NCBI GenBank assembly: GCA_022571985.1
Contig: JACZWU010000004.1
Location: 128,319 to 192,318 of the forward strand
Origin: Candidatus Zixiibacteriota bacterium
GTDB lineage: Bacteria; Zixibacteria; MSB-5A5; GN15; FEB-12
Direction of reading: 5' to 3'
Length of the DNA: 64,000 bases
The position numbers and the translations under genes are program-made. Position 1 is the first letter of the stretch. Each line of letters opens with the position of its first letter. The notes under the pieces are model-generated. The model searched no databases. It was not told the DNA's origin and saw only the letters and a list, made by a program, of their open reading frames with translations. Positions 1-7,581 of the stretch are shown piece by piece.

Positions 1-1
1 T

Positions 2-1051
2 GGAGATATCGTTGGTCCTTATAGAGATAAAGACGGCTGGCAGATTTTGTATATTGAGCATTATATTCCCGAAGGTGTACCCCCATTGAATCCGGAGCAG
101 TTTGCTACTGCCAGGTCAAAAGTTTTGAGCAACAAGACTCGGGATTACAGCATACAGGTCTTTGATACACTCTTTTCCAATATAGAGATTGAGTACAACG
201 AACCATTTTTTAACACGAATATTTATGAAGTAGATAAACCGATTTGGGCAGCCATAATAAACCAGACGGATACAATTGATTTTGGTGATATAAGAGCCGG
301 CGAAGAGATAATCAGGAGGACATATAACGTATCCAGTTCAACCGTTGAAATGAAAAAAGAGATGGTGAGAATAATGGCGCGGAAGTGGATAATTGTCCAG
401 CAAGCTCGAAAATTGAAACTGGATACTTTGCCGCAAGTTGTCGGTCAGATAGCCTCTACCAAGCACTCTTTTTCAAGGCATATTGTTGAAAGTAGAATTA
501 TCAATCATCGCTGGGAACCATCTGCAGAACAGATAAAAGATTACTATCAAGAAAACATTGATAAGTATGCTGTAAAAAAACCTTTCAAAGTCCAGCACAT
601 ACTTGTCGAAGATTCCCTCTTTGCTGAATTCGTCAGAGATCAGGCGATTGCTGGTGCGGATTTTATGAAACTGGCCAGAGATTACTATCCCGGTGAAGAA
701 GAGATAAGAATTGAACTGGCCAATCTTGGATTTATCGGACCGGACGATGTATCAGCAGAATTTTTTGAAACCGCGCGTGTAACAGGTGAAGGACGAGTAA
801 GTAGACCGGTTCATACCGAGTATGGTTATCATATAATAAAGGTGATAGAGAAAAAAATGACTGTTACCTTAGAAAGGGCTGCACTGGAAATTAAGAAAAT
901 ATTAAAGAGCATTGAGCTTAAGAGACAGGAAACCGAATTTAAGAAAAATCTTTTCAAAAAGTATAACGTTTTTATTTCAAATAGAATCTTTCCCATACAC
1001 TTAAAACCCTTAGTTCAGCGCAGAGAATCAGATGAAGGAAACGGTTCCTAG
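2..1051 (+). CDS. Peptidyl-prolyl cis-trans isomerase, parvulin type (5' end missing)
   Basis: The reading frame is already open at base 2, so the true start lies upstream; 349 residues are visible. The first visible residues (GDIVGPYRDKDGWQI) look like the end of one parvulin module. A second module spans roughly visible residues 190-290: it opens with KPFKVQHILVE and closes with the typical EYGYHIIKVIEKK strand. Proteins with repeated parvulin modules (SurA/PpiD/PrsA-like) act outside the cytoplasm, catalysing proline isomerisation or chaperoning exported and outer-membrane proteins. That fits a window full of such proteins, but the signal peptide is out of view. An in-frame TTG at 47 is not a believable start because homology continues upstream of it. 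The stop overlaps the next gene by 20 bases, suggesting co-transcription. Confidence 0.8.
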   Translation, partial: GDIVGPYRDKDGWQILYIEHYIPEGVPPLNPEQFATARSKVLSNKTRDYSIQVFDTLFSNIEIEYNEPFFNTNIYEVDKPIWAAIINQTDTIDFGDIRAGEEIIRRTYNVSSSTVEMKKEMVRIMARKWIIVQQARKLKLDTLPQVVGQIASTKHSFSRHIVESRIINHRWEPSAEQIKDYYQENIDKYAVKKPFKVQHILVEDSLFAEFVRDQAIAGADFMKLARDYYPGEEEIRIELANLGFIGPDDVSAEFFETARVTGEGRVSRPVHTEYGYHIIKVIEKKMTVTLERAALEIKKILKSIELKRQETEFKKNLFKKYNVFISNRIFPIHLKPLVQRRESDEGNGS

Positions 1052-1664
1052 TACATCTGGCGGTAACATAAGTCTTAAACAGGAACTCTTAAGAAAGTCA
1101 ACACATATTGGCGCTTTGGTTATCCCCGGTGGATATTACTTCCTGGGGCTGGAGCAAGTGACAGCATTCTCGATTCTTGCAGGCATCGCCTTGTTCATGC
1201 TGGTCATTGATATTTCCAGATTGAGGAACTGGAGGTATTGGAGAGTCCTTGGCAACCGGGTCATCTCACATATGCTGCGTAAACATGAGCAAGATGGTGA
1301 CCTGACCGGGGCATCATATATTCTCCTGACTGCCGCTGTCACGGTAGCTATATTCAGCAAGCCGGTAGCAATTGCAGCGATTTCTTTCATTATTGTCGGC
1401 GATGCCGCCGCGGCTTTAATTGGACGGAGATTTGGCCGTACTAAAATAGGAAATAAGACTCTGGAAGGATCTCTGGGTTGTCTGGCAGCAACAATTCTGG
1501 TGGCTTTTTTTGCTCCGGGCATATCGTTGCAGGTAGCTCTCTTAGGGGCATTAGTTGCCACTCTGGTTGAAGCCTGGCCGTTGGGAGTGGACGATAATGT
1601 TTCGGTGCCGCTTTTGTCAGGCCTGGCTATGACTATGTTTATAGTTTTAAGCTCAAATAACTGA
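1032..1664 (+). CDS. Polyprenol/phytol kinase-like CTP-dependent membrane protein
   Basis: This 210-residue protein is strongly hydrophobic with about six membrane segments. It starts with the ELLRKSTHIGAL segment typical of the SEC59/VTE5/DGK1 family and carries the conserved patch DAAAALIGRRFGRTKIG followed by KTLEGSLGC, which in this family belongs to the CTP-dependent kinase/cytidylyltransferase-like active site. Family members phosphorylate lipid alcohols such as dolichol, phytol or diacylglycerol at the membrane; the substrate cannot be read here. The ATG lies inside the end of the parvulin gene, so the two are likely translated together. A UbiA prenyltransferase encoded near 30 kb could use a prenyl diphosphate from such a salvage route, but that link is speculative. 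Confidence 0.75.
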   Translation: MKETVPSTSGGNISLKQELLRKSTHIGALVIPGGYYFLGLEQVTAFSILAGIALFMLVIDISRLRNWRYWRVLGNRVISHMLRKHEQDGDLTGASYILLTAAVTVAIFSKPVAIAAISFIIVGDAAAALIGRRFGRTKIGNKTLEGSLGCLAATILVAFFAPGISLQVALLGALVATLVEAWPLGVDDNVSVPLLSGLAMTMFIVLSSNN

Positions 1665-1681
1665 TTTCAACCAATTTTTTG

Positions 1682-1710
1682 TTGGCAAAAAGCTATTTCA
1701 TAATTATAAT
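1682..1710 (+). promoter_or_regulatory. Sigma-70-type promoter of the cold-shock gene
   Basis: TTGGCA at 1682-1687 and a perfect TATAAT at 1705-1710 are separated by exactly 17 bases. Transcription would start near 1717, leaving a leader of about 40 nt before the ATG at 1759. Confidence 0.7.
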
Positions 1711-1758
1711 AATATTATCAGGGGAACAGTTGTTGGTCGCTAATACTCGGAGGTATTG

Positions 1759-1974
1759 ATGTCCAAAGGTAGAGTTAAATACTTCAATGACTTAAAAGGC
1801 TGGGGATTCATAACCAGCGAGGGAATCGAGCAGGATATATTCGTCCATTATAGTGCTATTAAAATGGAGGGATTTAAGACACTCAAAGAAGGACAGGAAG
1901 TCCAGTACGAATTGACCAAAACAGAGCAGGGTCCGAGAGCTCTCAACGTGACCCTGGCTTCATTGGCCGAGTAA
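1759..1974 (+). CDS. Cold-shock protein, CspA family
   Basis: A 71-residue single cold-shock (OB-fold) domain. It has the RNP1-type stretch GWGFITSEG, the RNP2-like DIFVHYSAI and the usual GQEVQYEL and GPRALNV strands. CspA proteins bind single-stranded nucleic acid and loosen mRNA structure; some are cold-induced and others constitutive. I chose the ATG at 1759 rather than the TTG three bases earlier because a strong CGGAGG ribosome site (1748-1753) is then at normal spacing. The gene stands alone with its own promoter. Which paralogue it is cannot be told. Confidence 0.95.
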   Translation: MSKGRVKYFNDLKGWGFITSEGIEQDIFVHYSAIKMEGFKTLKEGQEVQYELTKTEQGPRALNVTLASLAE

Positions 1975-1997
1975 AAAATTAAGCTCTCACCAAGTTT

Positions 1998-2014
1998 GTT
2001 AAAGTCGCTTTAAC
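1998..2014. repeat. Perfect 7-3-7 dyad before the threonine aldolase promoter
   Basis: GTTAAAG-TCG-CTTTAAC is a perfect inverted repeat followed by TTTTG. It lies between the cold-shock gene stop and a -35 element starting at 2017. It could be a weak terminator for the cold-shock gene or an operator for the next gene; nothing here decides. Confidence 0.4.
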
Positions 2015-2016
2015 TT

Positions 2017-2045
2017 TTGACATAGCGGCATTTTATATTTATAAC
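2017..2045 (+). promoter_or_regulatory. Upstream promoter of threonine aldolase
   Basis: A consensus TTGACA (2017-2022), a 17-base spacer and TATAAC (2040-2045). A transcript from here would carry a leader of about 55 nt with no clear Shine-Dalgarno sequence. A second promoter lies closer to the gene. Confidence 0.55.
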
Positions 2046-2069
2046 AGAAATATTCGCCTTTCCCTGAAG

Positions 2070-2097
2070 TTGCCTGAGTTTTAAAACCGCTTATATT
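2070..2097 (+). promoter_or_regulatory. Candidate leaderless promoter of threonine aldolase
   Basis: TTGCCT (2070-2075), a 16-base spacer and TATATT (2092-2097). Only seven bases separate the -10 element from the ATG at 2105, so transcription would start at or next to the start codon. Confidence 0.45.
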
Positions 2098-2104
2098 TAC
2101 ATCA

Positions 2105-3133
2105 ATGAAAATAATAGATTTACGTTCAGACACCGTCACCAAGCCATCCGAGGCGATGCGCCAGGCTATGCTGACTGCCGAAGTAGGCGATGATGTTTTT
2201 GGCGACGACCCTACCGTAATTGAACTTGAAAATTTTATAGCCAGGCTGTTCGGCCGGGATTCGTCTCTTTTTGTGCCGTCTGGAACTATGGCCAATCAAA
2301 TCTGCCTGAAAACAAACAGCCGGCAAGGGTGGGAGCTACTGTGTGAAAGGGAGTGTCACCTGGTCAACTACGAGGTCGCCGGGCCGGCCGTTCATGCGGG
2401 GTTAATGATAAACCTGCTGACTACAGATTCGGGATCATTAACGGCTGAGCTGGTGCGAGAGAATATCAGGCCAAAAAACATTCACTCACCGCTGACCAAA
2501 ATTGTAGCAGTTGAGAACTCACACAACCGGCATGGCGGCACAATAATTCCTCAAAATGATATTGTCGAACTGGCAAAGTTATGTAAAGAGCACGAACTGA
2601 TTTTTCACCTCGATGGCGCCAGAATATGGAATGTTCATGCTGCCACAGGTCTTTCGCTCAAAGAACTGACCGGGCCGTTTGATTCTATTTCGGTCTGTTT
2701 GTCTAAAGGGCTGGGTGCGCCGGTTGGTTCGATGATTATCGGCAGCAGCGAGTTCATTGAAAAGTGCCGCCGTGAAAGAAAGCTGTTTGGTGGGGGCATG
2801 CGACAGGCCGGAATTATTGCCGCGGCGGGACTGTATGCTGCCAAAAATAATATAAAAGGCCTGGCCAATGATCACTCTAATGCCAGGATTCTGGCCGAAG
2901 GGTTAAACGTTCTGGAAACGTTCGAAATCGATATGGAAAAAGTTCAGACGAACATTGTTGCTATTTATTTGAAATCAGATAGTAAGGCCGGTGAGGTAAT
3001 AGAAAAGATGGCGTCGATAGGCATCAGAGCGGTAGCCTACAGTGAGACCAAGATACGCTTTGTTACGCATCTTGATGTTTCAGAAGATGACTGTAAAGAG
3101 GCGGTGCAGCGTATTTCCAAAGCGTTCAGTTAA
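2105..3133 (+). CDS. ltaE: Low-specificity L-threonine aldolase
   Basis: A 342-residue fold-type I PLP enzyme that cleaves L-threonine or allo-threonine to glycine and acetaldehyde in the cytoplasm. Family hallmarks are the N-terminal DLRSDTVTKPS, the GDDVFGDDPT segment, the FVPSGTMANQI substrate/PLP loop, FHLDGARIWN with the aspartate that contacts the pyridine nitrogen, and SVCLSKGLGAPVGS, where the lysine should form the internal aldimine. GGGMRQAG follows as expected. Length is typical. No Shine-Dalgarno sequence precedes the ATG, in keeping with the close promoter. Function is secure at family level; stereospecificity is not readable. Confidence 0.95.
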   Translation: MKIIDLRSDTVTKPSEAMRQAMLTAEVGDDVFGDDPTVIELENFIARLFGRDSSLFVPSGTMANQICLKTNSRQGWELLCERECHLVNYEVAGPAVHAGLMINLLTTDSGSLTAELVRENIRPKNIHSPLTKIVAVENSHNRHGGTIIPQNDIVELAKLCKEHELIFHLDGARIWNVHAATGLSLKELTGPFDSISVCLSKGLGAPVGSMIIGSSEFIEKCRRERKLFGGGMRQAGIIAAAGLYAAKNNIKGLANDHSNARILAEGLNVLETFEIDMEKVQTNIVAIYLKSDSKAGEVIEKMASIGIRAVAYSETKIRFVTHLDVSEDDCKEAVQRISKAFS

Positions 3134-3155
3134 ATTCAACTGCTGCGATTTTAAT

Positions 3156-3926
3156 ATGTCAAAAAATTCGTTTACAGTTCTGGGATCATCGTCCGGTTTT
3201 CCGCAAGCCGGCAGGTCAAGCTCCGGCTACCTACTAAAAGTTGGCGACAGACTCAGCCTGATAGACTGCGGCGGTGGGGTCACCAGTTCATTTTTGAGAA
3301 CAGGTGCTGATCCGCTCAAGGTTGACAGAATATTTATCAGCCATACCCATTCTGACCATGTCTGTGAACTTTCGCTGTTTATACAGCTGATTGATCTAAA
3401 CGGGCGGACAGACAGACTCGATGTTTATCTGCCGTCGGAATTTGTTGAAATATTTCGGCAGTATCTATATGCTGTTTATCTTTTTCCAAAGAGAATGCCG
3501 TTTGAGCTTAAACTAATTGCCTACGAAGCCGGATTTGAATTCGATAACGATTTTAGTCTCAAAGCATATGACACAAGTCATTTGAAAAAATACGCTGAAG
3601 ATATTGGCGGGCTTGATATCCCCAACAAGATGCAGTGCCATTGTTTTCAAATAGAGCTTGCAGGCAAACGACTTTTTTATTCGGCCGATTTAGGGGAATT
3701 CGAAGATGTCACTAAGTATTTAAATAACAACGACTACGTTATAATTGAAACAACCCATATTGATATTGAAGAATTTTTGTCGGTCTCGGGAAAATATAAT
3801 GTTGGCCGCTATATTTTGACACATCTTGGGTCGCCCGCAGAAGTAGAACAGATCAGACAGGCTATTAGAAAGAGTGGACTGTCAAATGTTTCGATTGCCG
3901 AAGATGGCCTGGAGTTACCGCTTTAA
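3156..3926 (+). CDS. MBL-fold metallo-hydrolase, RNase Z-like
   Basis: A 256-residue metallo-beta-lactamase-fold protein. It opens with FTVLGSSSGFPQAGRSSSGY, the glycine-rich loop seen in RNase Z and related hydrolases. It has the metal motif FISHTHSDHVCEL (HxHxDH) and, later, DTSHL, FYSADLG and YILTHLG for the remaining metal ligands. The frame is open further upstream, but the start at 3156 lies after the threonine aldolase stop and directly before the conserved domain. The usual RNase Z tRNA-binding arm is not obvious, so a different phosphodiesterase or general hydrolase role is equally possible. It follows ltaE by 22 bases and may be co-transcribed. Confidence 0.8.
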   Translation: MSKNSFTVLGSSSGFPQAGRSSSGYLLKVGDRLSLIDCGGGVTSSFLRTGADPLKVDRIFISHTHSDHVCELSLFIQLIDLNGRTDRLDVYLPSEFVEIFRQYLYAVYLFPKRMPFELKLIAYEAGFEFDNDFSLKAYDTSHLKKYAEDIGGLDIPNKMQCHCFQIELAGKRLFYSADLGEFEDVTKYLNNNDYVIIETTHIDIEEFLSVSGKYNVGRYILTHLGSPAEVEQIRQAIRKSGLSNVSIAEDGLELPL

Positions 3927-3965
3927 TGCCTATATCTGGCAGATTTTGCCTCTGCAATATGGCTG

Positions 3966-3994
3966 TTGACACAAGGAACAATCCGTGCTAATTT
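3966..3994 (+). promoter_or_regulatory. Sigma-70-type promoter before the 4062 gene
   Basis: Consensus TTGACA (3966-3971), a 17-base spacer and TAATTT (3989-3994). The transcript would start near 4001 and reach the ATG at 4062 after a leader of about 60 nt containing a TAGGAGAAG ribosome site. Confidence 0.7.
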
Positions 3995-4061
3995 CTGTAG
4001 AACAATCAATATCCGACAGAGAAATAACTACCAGTTTCCATAAGAAATTTAGGAGAAGAAA

Positions 4062-4667
4062 ATGTCAAAACTTAAACTTCTGTCCCTTGTTGTATCAGGA
4101 CTGATACTGACTATTGGCTCAGTAGAGAGCGCCTCAATCAGCGTTCAGATTTCAGGCGAAGGGGCGCTTAACGACAGCACGATTATAGCCGGCAAACCGT
4201 TTTCGGCTGATTTTTATTTTACCAATGATACTACGATGCTCGGGTTTACAATCGGCTTCTGTCTGAAATCAGACGACATCAAAGAGATTGTCCATATTGC
4301 CGACAGCGGCAAGGGCATCAATGACCTTGGTGACATCAAAGCCTACAACGGCTGGGAAGATAATTCTATCTGGGATATGTCGGGTCTTTTTATTGTCGAA
4401 AGAAATTGGGATGGCAAACTGGCAGATACAATTGGTTTTGGCGGAGTATGTATCAAAAAATCTTACGAAGCTCACAAAAAGCAAAAACAGCTTTCGCTGG
4501 ATTTGATGATTCCAACCACGGGTACTTTTGTCATAGATTCCAGCTACTGGCCTCCGAGCGGAAAATGGCTTTATGCCGGTCCTAATCAGACGGCGCACTA
4601 TCCCGAATGGGGCGGGCCGTATACTTTCAAGGTTGTCAATGAAGCACCCGCGACGAAAAAAGAATAG
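4062..4667 (+). CDS. Secreted protein of unknown function
   Basis: A 201-residue protein with a clear signal peptide (cleavage probably after SVESA). The mature part is beta-rich: an early GKPFSADFYFTND strand pair resembles the opening of a cohesin-like or immunoglobulin-like domain, and the end has a tryptophan-rich WPPSGKWLYAG stretch. I recognise no catalytic motif. It has its own promoter, a good Shine-Dalgarno sequence (TAGGAGAAG) and an intrinsic terminator just after the stop, so it is a monocistronic unit. The next gene also encodes a small secreted beta protein, so the two may be surface or matrix components. The function is not known to me. Confidence 0.75.
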   Translation: MSKLKLLSLVVSGLILTIGSVESASISVQISGEGALNDSTIIAGKPFSADFYFTNDTTMLGFTIGFCLKSDDIKEIVHIADSGKGINDLGDIKAYNGWEDNSIWDMSGLFIVERNWDGKLADTIGFGGVCIKKSYEAHKKQKQLSLDLMIPTTGTFVIDSSYWPPSGKWLYAGPNQTAHYPEWGGPYTFKVVNEAPATKKE

Positions 4668-4685
4668 AACAAATTAAACTTAAAG

Positions 4686-4717
4686 AAACCCGTCAGTCAT
4701 ATATGGCGGGTTTTTTT
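4686..4717 (+). terminator. Rho-independent terminator
   Basis: A nine-pair stem, AAACCCGTC (4686-4694) against GGCGGGTTT (4705-4713) with one wobble pair, runs into seven T residues (4711-4717). It ends transcription of the 4062 gene. Confidence 0.8.
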
Positions 4718-4734
4718 GTGTAATTTCAAACAGG

Positions 4735-5457
4735 ATGATAAGACTACAAAAAACAAAATATATCTGCGGCATTATTTTTCTGACAGTAGTTGTAGCAGCG
4801 GGTAATCTTTTTGCAGCAGATTCCACTATGGCTGATAGGCCGTACTATAAAATCACGATTGAAAATGAATCATATTCTTTGGGACAGCTAATAGATACGG
4901 TAGATATCAGCATCGAATCATCAGGCAAGCCTATTGGCGGTGTTGATATCAAAATCGGTTTTGATTCACCGGCGCTGGAGATACTCGAAATCATCCCCGG
5001 GGAAATACCGGATTCCTGCGGCTGGAAATTTTTTAACACTCGCGATGTTTCTTTTAAGACTTCCGGCGAGGCTCCTACTGGAGTCTGGCAAATTCTGGCC
5101 ATGGCTGAGTTTGGCGGGGACACGGTCCGTGCGGTCTGCTATGGTTTTGACAGAAAAGCCTCGATAGCGAAATTAATAATCCATGTCGACAGTTCAAAGT
5201 TAGATTTGGAGACAGACTCAGCGCTTGCGATTTTCTTTTACTGGCAGGACTGCGGCGATAATACTGTCACTAATATATCAGGTGACAGCTTATATCTATC
5301 ACTAATCTCCGCTAATGAAAAAGACACCCTAAGGGTGTTTCCTTCTCGGATTGGCGCGCCGGATTCCTGCATCAACCCCAAAGCACAAAACAAACCGGTT
5401 AGGGGGGTTGTTTTCGAGAGCGGGGGAGTGAGAATACGGCCTGTTTCGGAATTGTAA
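4735..5457 (+). CDS. Secreted cohesin-like domain protein with short C-terminal tail motif
   Basis: A 240-residue protein with a signal peptide (cleavage near GNLFA). The body looks like a cohesin-type beta sandwich: GGVDIKIGFDSPALEIL early, then a DSCGWKFF patch, and FFYWQDCGDNT late. The C-terminus reads GAPDSCINPKAQNKPVRG followed by VVFESGGVRI and stops six residues later. From memory, related proteins in Zixibacteria-like genomes continue past this motif into a dockerin-like segment; here that segment is absent, so the protein may be truncated or may end in a tail tag. The same tail is found again at 5739-5873. The ATG overlaps the short ribosome-site-like CAGGATG. No function beyond surface binding or scaffolding can be proposed. 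Confidence 0.7.
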   Translation: MIRLQKTKYICGIIFLTVVVAAGNLFAADSTMADRPYYKITIENESYSLGQLIDTVDISIESSGKPIGGVDIKIGFDSPALEILEIIPGEIPDSCGWKFFNTRDVSFKTSGEAPTGVWQILAMAEFGGDTVRAVCYGFDRKASIAKLIIHVDSSKLDLETDSALAIFFYWQDCGDNTVTNISGDSLYLSLISANEKDTLRVFPSRIGAPDSCINPKAQNKPVRGVVFESGGVRIRPVSEL

Positions 5458-5738
5458 AGCAGTCTCTTACAAATGGTCCACGGACCTGCGAGTACGATTG
5501 GGTTCGTTTTGTCATATCTTACTTTCCGTGTACTAAGTTTTGTAGTTTTTTTGTATTTGGCAGCTACCAGACCAATTTCCTCAAATTTTGGCAGAATGTG
5601 TTTGTTTTTTATTAAAAGGAACATATAGTGGCCTCTTAGTAGGAGTTGCTATTCGAATTTTGGTGAGATTTAATGAGGAATTTGTGGGGGTAAGACTAAT
5701 ATGAATGTGATGATCCCATCCCGCGAATACTCGGGACT
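5458..5738. other. Gene-free stretch
   Basis: I see no coding sequence, tRNA or terminator here. It contains a two-base-loop palindrome (5475-5486) and several T-runs. With the tail copy that follows, it is probably eroded DNA from a lost neighbour. Confidence 0.5.
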
Positions 5739-5873
5739 ATGCCGCAAGCGGTGGGCGACCGAACCGGCGCACCGGCATCGTGTATCAACCCCAAAGCCCA
5801 AAACAAACCGGTGCGGGGGGTGGGTTTCGAGAGCGGGGGAGTGGTGATAGAACCTCTGTCGAATGCGCATTGA
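5739..5873 (+). pseudogene. Decayed copy of the cohesin-like protein tail
   Basis: From the ATG at 5739 this frame encodes 44 residues. From residue 8 it matches the C-terminus of the 4735-5457 product: RTGAPASCINPKAQNKPVRG, then VGFESGGVVI, then a short different end and a stop. The DNA is also closely similar over about 100 bases (5354-5455 versus 5770-5870). The frame continues upstream only to a stop at 5697, so no signal peptide or domain precedes it. It is most simply the 3' remnant of a tandem paralogue; a functional small peptide is less likely. Confidence 0.6.
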
Positions 5874-6008
5874 ACCGAGTCAATTTATAAAAATACGGGA
5901 ATAATTTATACATTTTCTATGCGACCAAAAGAAGATAATATTGCTTGCAATTACAGAGTCTATAGTCCAAACTTCAGAAGTGGAATATAAATAATTATTG
6001 GGAGATTG

Positions 6009-7097
6009 ATGAATATGGCTAAGAAACAAATTAAACTTCTAAGAGAGGAAGTAGAAATTGAATTAGAATTAGAGGAAGATGATGAACCTGTACTTCCAAT
6101 ATTCGAGTTATTTAGTTATCCAGCAGATTTTACTTTGCAGGGTCTGTACGAGAAGCTGTCAAACGGAGAAATTGTTATACCATCCTTTCAACGGAGATTC
6201 GTCTGGACACAGTTACAGTCAAGTAGGTTGATTGAGTCTTTTCTCCTGAATTTGCCTGTTCCACCTGTCTTTCTGTACGCTGACAAGAGTACCGAGGAAT
6301 TGCTAGTTGTAGACGGTCACCAGAGACTCAAATCCATACAGTACTTTTTTGACGAAGTGTTTGGAGATAAAGTTGGTGGTAAAGAGATAGTATTTAGGCT
6401 TCGTTTGAATGAACATAGTGAATTTAACGATAAGAAATTTTCTGATTTTAGCGAAAAAGATCAACGCCGATTAAAGAGGCAAGTGCTAAGAAGCATTGTA
6501 ATGAAGCAAGTTGATCCAGATGACGATAGCAGCATCCTCCATGTTTTTGAACGTCTGAATACTGGAGGAACTGGGCTAACCTCACAAGAAGTTAGAAACT
6601 GTTTGTATGAAGGTAAATTTAACGACCTGTTATATGAGCTTAATGATTACCCATCGTGGCGAGCAATTTTGGGAAAAGATGCTCATGACAAAAGGCTACG
6701 CGATATGGAGCTGATTTTGAGGTTTCTTGCACTATGCTGCTCCGGAGATGACTATTGGAAGCCCTTGAAAGATTTTTTGAATAAGTTCATGTTTAAGAAT
6801 CGGAAGGGAAAGAAAAACGACGAGTTAAAAAAGTTGTTTATGAAAACTAGCGATGAAGTCTGTAATCAACTAGGTAAAAAACCTTTTCATAAGAAGGCAG
6901 GACTGAACGCGGCCATATACGATTCGGTATTTGTTGCTTTTGCTAAGAATAAAAAGAGAATCCCAAAAGACATCAAAGAGAGATATGCAGGTCTTTTGAG
7001 AGATGAAAAGTTTGAACAATTAATTTCTGCCCATACAACTGATGTTGACAAAGTAGAAAAACGATTCGACTGGGTTAGAACAGAATTGTTCGGATAG
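6009..7097 (+). CDS. DUF262 (ParB/GmrS-like) domain protein
   Basis: A protein of about 362 residues. After a highly acidic N-terminus (residues 10-28, rich in Glu and Asp) comes a DUF262 domain with its hallmarks: IPSFQRRFVW, LPVPPVFLY, and the ParB-like DGHQRLKSI, where Asp-Gly-x-Gln-Arg is the nucleotide-handling motif. FERLNTGGTGLTSQEVRNC follows, also typical. DUF262 proteins include the GmrS half of the type IV modification-dependent restriction system GmrSD, usually with a DUF1524 HNH nuclease domain; I see no HNH motif here. The next gene, five bases on, is a HEPN protein. The pair is AT-rich compared with its flanks, suggesting transfer. ATG at 6009 follows GGGAG; ATG at 6015 is an alternative. 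Confidence 0.85.
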   Translation: MNMAKKQIKLLREEVEIELELEEDDEPVLPIFELFSYPADFTLQGLYEKLSNGEIVIPSFQRRFVWTQLQSSRLIESFLLNLPVPPVFLYADKSTEELLVVDGHQRLKSIQYFFDEVFGDKVGGKEIVFRLRLNEHSEFNDKKFSDFSEKDQRRLKRQVLRSIVMKQVDPDDDSSILHVFERLNTGGTGLTSQEVRNCLYEGKFNDLLYELNDYPSWRAILGKDAHDKRLRDMELILRFLALCCSGDDYWKPLKDFLNKFMFKNRKGKKNDELKKLFMKTSDEVCNQLGKKPFHKKAGLNAAIYDSVFVAFAKNKKRIPKDIKERYAGLLRDEKFEQLISAHTTDVDKVEKRFDWVRTELFG

Positions 7098-7102
7098 CCT
7101 CA

Positions 7103-7579
7103 ATGCTTTCATTTAGTTATTCAGAAAATGCCATTTGCAAATGTCGAGAACACTTAACCGAAACCAAAACATTTAGCACTGAGATTGAAACGTTCCTTGT
7201 TCATTACTTATTGGTGCTAATCTGTTCCGAGTTTGAGAGTAGAGTGCTAGAAATTACTTTAGAAAGAGTCAAGAAGACAGGTGATAGCCAGGTATTTTCT
7301 TTTGTAGGGAATATTATACAAAGGAAGTTTCGCAGATTAAGAACAGGCGAAATGTCAGAATTATTGAAGCAATTTGATAGTGAATTGAGTGACAAGTTTG
7401 ACAAAATCGTCAATAATTCTCCTGAGCAAGTGTCTTTTAATAACATAGTAAATAATCGACACGACTTTGCACATGGAAATAAGTCAATCGAGATGTCGTT
7501 TAATGACTTGGAAAGTGATTTCAAAAAAGCCAAAAAAATCTTTGAAATTTATTCCAGTGTTTTGGGGATTGCTTCATAG
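7103..7579 (+). CDS. HEPN-domain protein, likely RNase partner of the DUF262 gene
   Basis: A 158-residue mostly helical protein. Near the end it carries NNRHDFAHGNK, an R-x4-H motif of the RiboL-PSP/MAE-type HEPN family, in which Arg and His form the RNase active site. An FESRVLE helix near residues 45-52 is also typical of that group. HEPN proteins are usually toxins or effectors that cut RNA in toxin-antitoxin, restriction or abortive-infection systems. It starts five bases after the DUF262 gene and ends two bases before asparaginase, so it is translationally linked to the former. The inferred arrangement is DUF262 sensor plus HEPN effector; antitoxin behaviour of the DUF262 protein is an alternative. 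Confidence 0.75.
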   Translation: MLSFSYSENAICKCREHLTETKTFSTEIETFLVHYLLVLICSEFESRVLEITLERVKKTGDSQVFSFVGNIIQRKFRRLRTGEMSELLKQFDSELSDKFDKIVNNSPEQVSFNNIVNNRHDFAHGNKSIEMSFNDLESDFKKAKKIFEIYSSVLGIAS

Positions 7580-7581
7580 AT

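Noticed and set aside
1136-1561. A 141-codon open frame on the reverse strand
   Set aside because: It lies wholly inside the well-supported polyprenol-kinase-like gene; its composition reflects the antisense of a hydrophobic protein, with no ribosome site or motif.
5475-5486. Palindrome GGTCCACGGACC
   Set aside because: The loop would be two bases and there is no T-run, so it is not a terminator; no other role is supported.
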